Positions 63,599-64,000 of a stretch of DNA of 64,000 bases are shown one piece after another. Numbering within the stretch: position 1 is the first letter of the stretch; the number at the start of each line of letters is the position of its first letter. Made by a program: the position numbers and the translations under genes. Origin of the DNA: Albifimbria verrucaria (lineage: Eukaryota > Ascomycota > Sordariomycetes > Hypocreales > Stachybotryaceae); NCBI GenBank assembly GCA_020081605.1, contig JAHREC010000019.1:620001-684000 (forward strand), written 5' to 3'. The notes beneath the pieces are model-generated. The model did not search any database, was not told where the DNA came from, and worked only from the letters and a program-made list of their open reading frames with translations.

Positions 63599-64000
63599 AT
63601 GAGTCTGAACTCTAACCAGTTGGATCCTCGCCAGCATCCGCTGCAGGCGACGGCCGCAGCAATCGGTGCCACGGTGCAGGGGAGCGCCGCGGACCTCGCA
63701 TGAGCCATATGATGAGCGCAAATGAAGGACCTGCCGACATTATCGCCAAAGTTTCAGGTGCTGTAGCTGGAGGCAAGAGAGAGGATGATGGATTGTACTT
63801 CACAAACAACGAAGGACACCCATGGCCCGACCCGTGAGTAACATACAACACACGGAATGTTTATGTGAGCTAATGTTGACGCCCTGCCAGTGCTCACAGC
63901 AAGACTATTGGAGGTATCCCAGTTGCGAGTGATACTTTTCTGTTCCAGTAAGAGCTTGTTATATCTCATAACTATTCTTGAAGCCTCTGACAGCTCGGTA
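63599..64000 (+). CDS. catalase, 5' part, cut by window end
   Basis: The ORF from 63599 reads MSLNSNQLDPRQHPLQATAA and changes frame near 63690-63705. It continues MMSANEGPADIIAKVSGAVA and KREDDGLYFTNNEGHPWPDP. A GTGAGT intron near 63834 is followed by AHSKTIGGIPVASDTFLFQ. That block is the typical N-terminus of fungal monofunctional heme catalases, in which PDPxHS and GGIPVxSD precede the catalytic His domain. The heme-binding part lies beyond position 64000, so activity cannot be judged. It probably detoxifies hydrogen peroxide. The start could instead be the internal ATG at 63702. Confidence 0.78.

Overview
The window is nuclear DNA of a filamentous ascomycete, probably a sordariomycete. 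The evidence is short 45-80 nt GT-AG introns, a Zn(II)2Cys6 regulator, fungal rhodopsin-like, HET and 2EXR families, an intron-bearing tRNA-Tyr, and secreted GH5, GH11 and GH62 enzymes, two of them with fungal CBM1 modules. I cannot name the species. Genes are independent and intron-bearing, on both strands.

Layout. 0.1-9 kb: a single-pass surface protein, a small HVA1/TUDOR-domain gene, a seven-helix rhodopsin-like protein and a short-chain reductase. 9-27 kb: a zinc-cluster regulator, CBM1-mannanase (GH5), Gfo/Idh oxidoreductase, GH11 xylanase, and an MFS transporter divergent from a cytochrome P450. 27-35 kb: a small mitochondrial-looking protein, an acyltransferase-3 membrane enzyme, and a GH62-CBM1 arabinofuranosidase. 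35-46 kb looks like an accessory island: tRNA-Tyr, a dead fragment of a GCN5 bromodomain gene, a HET-domain gene, a solo LTR with a perfect 5-bp target duplication, a divergent GCN5-like gene ending early, and a 2EXR gene. 47-64 kb: secreted carboxylesterase, dienelactone hydrolase, berberine-bridge-type oxidase, assimilatory nitrate reductase, M28 aminopeptidase, an LVIVD-type secreted protein, and the start of a catalase cut by the window end.

The most important global observation is that most genes are interrupted by one or more single-base frame changes, and many of these sit exactly in homopolymer runs (C4, G4, A5, T5). Adding or removing one base in the run joins two halves of a well-conserved family. 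This affects housekeeping and secreted genes alike, so base-calling or assembly error is the likeliest cause. Only the HVA1, SDR, 2EXR and LVIVD genes read clean from start to stop with simple introns; the M28 gene has two lesions that cancel. CDS coordinates below span start to stop including introns, and lesions are described in each entry.

The genes mix plant-polymer attack (mannan, xylan, arabinoxylan, esters), small-molecule oxidation and export, nitrate assimilation, and fungal self-recognition families. I see no bacterial-type operon, CRISPR array or complete secondary-metabolite cluster.
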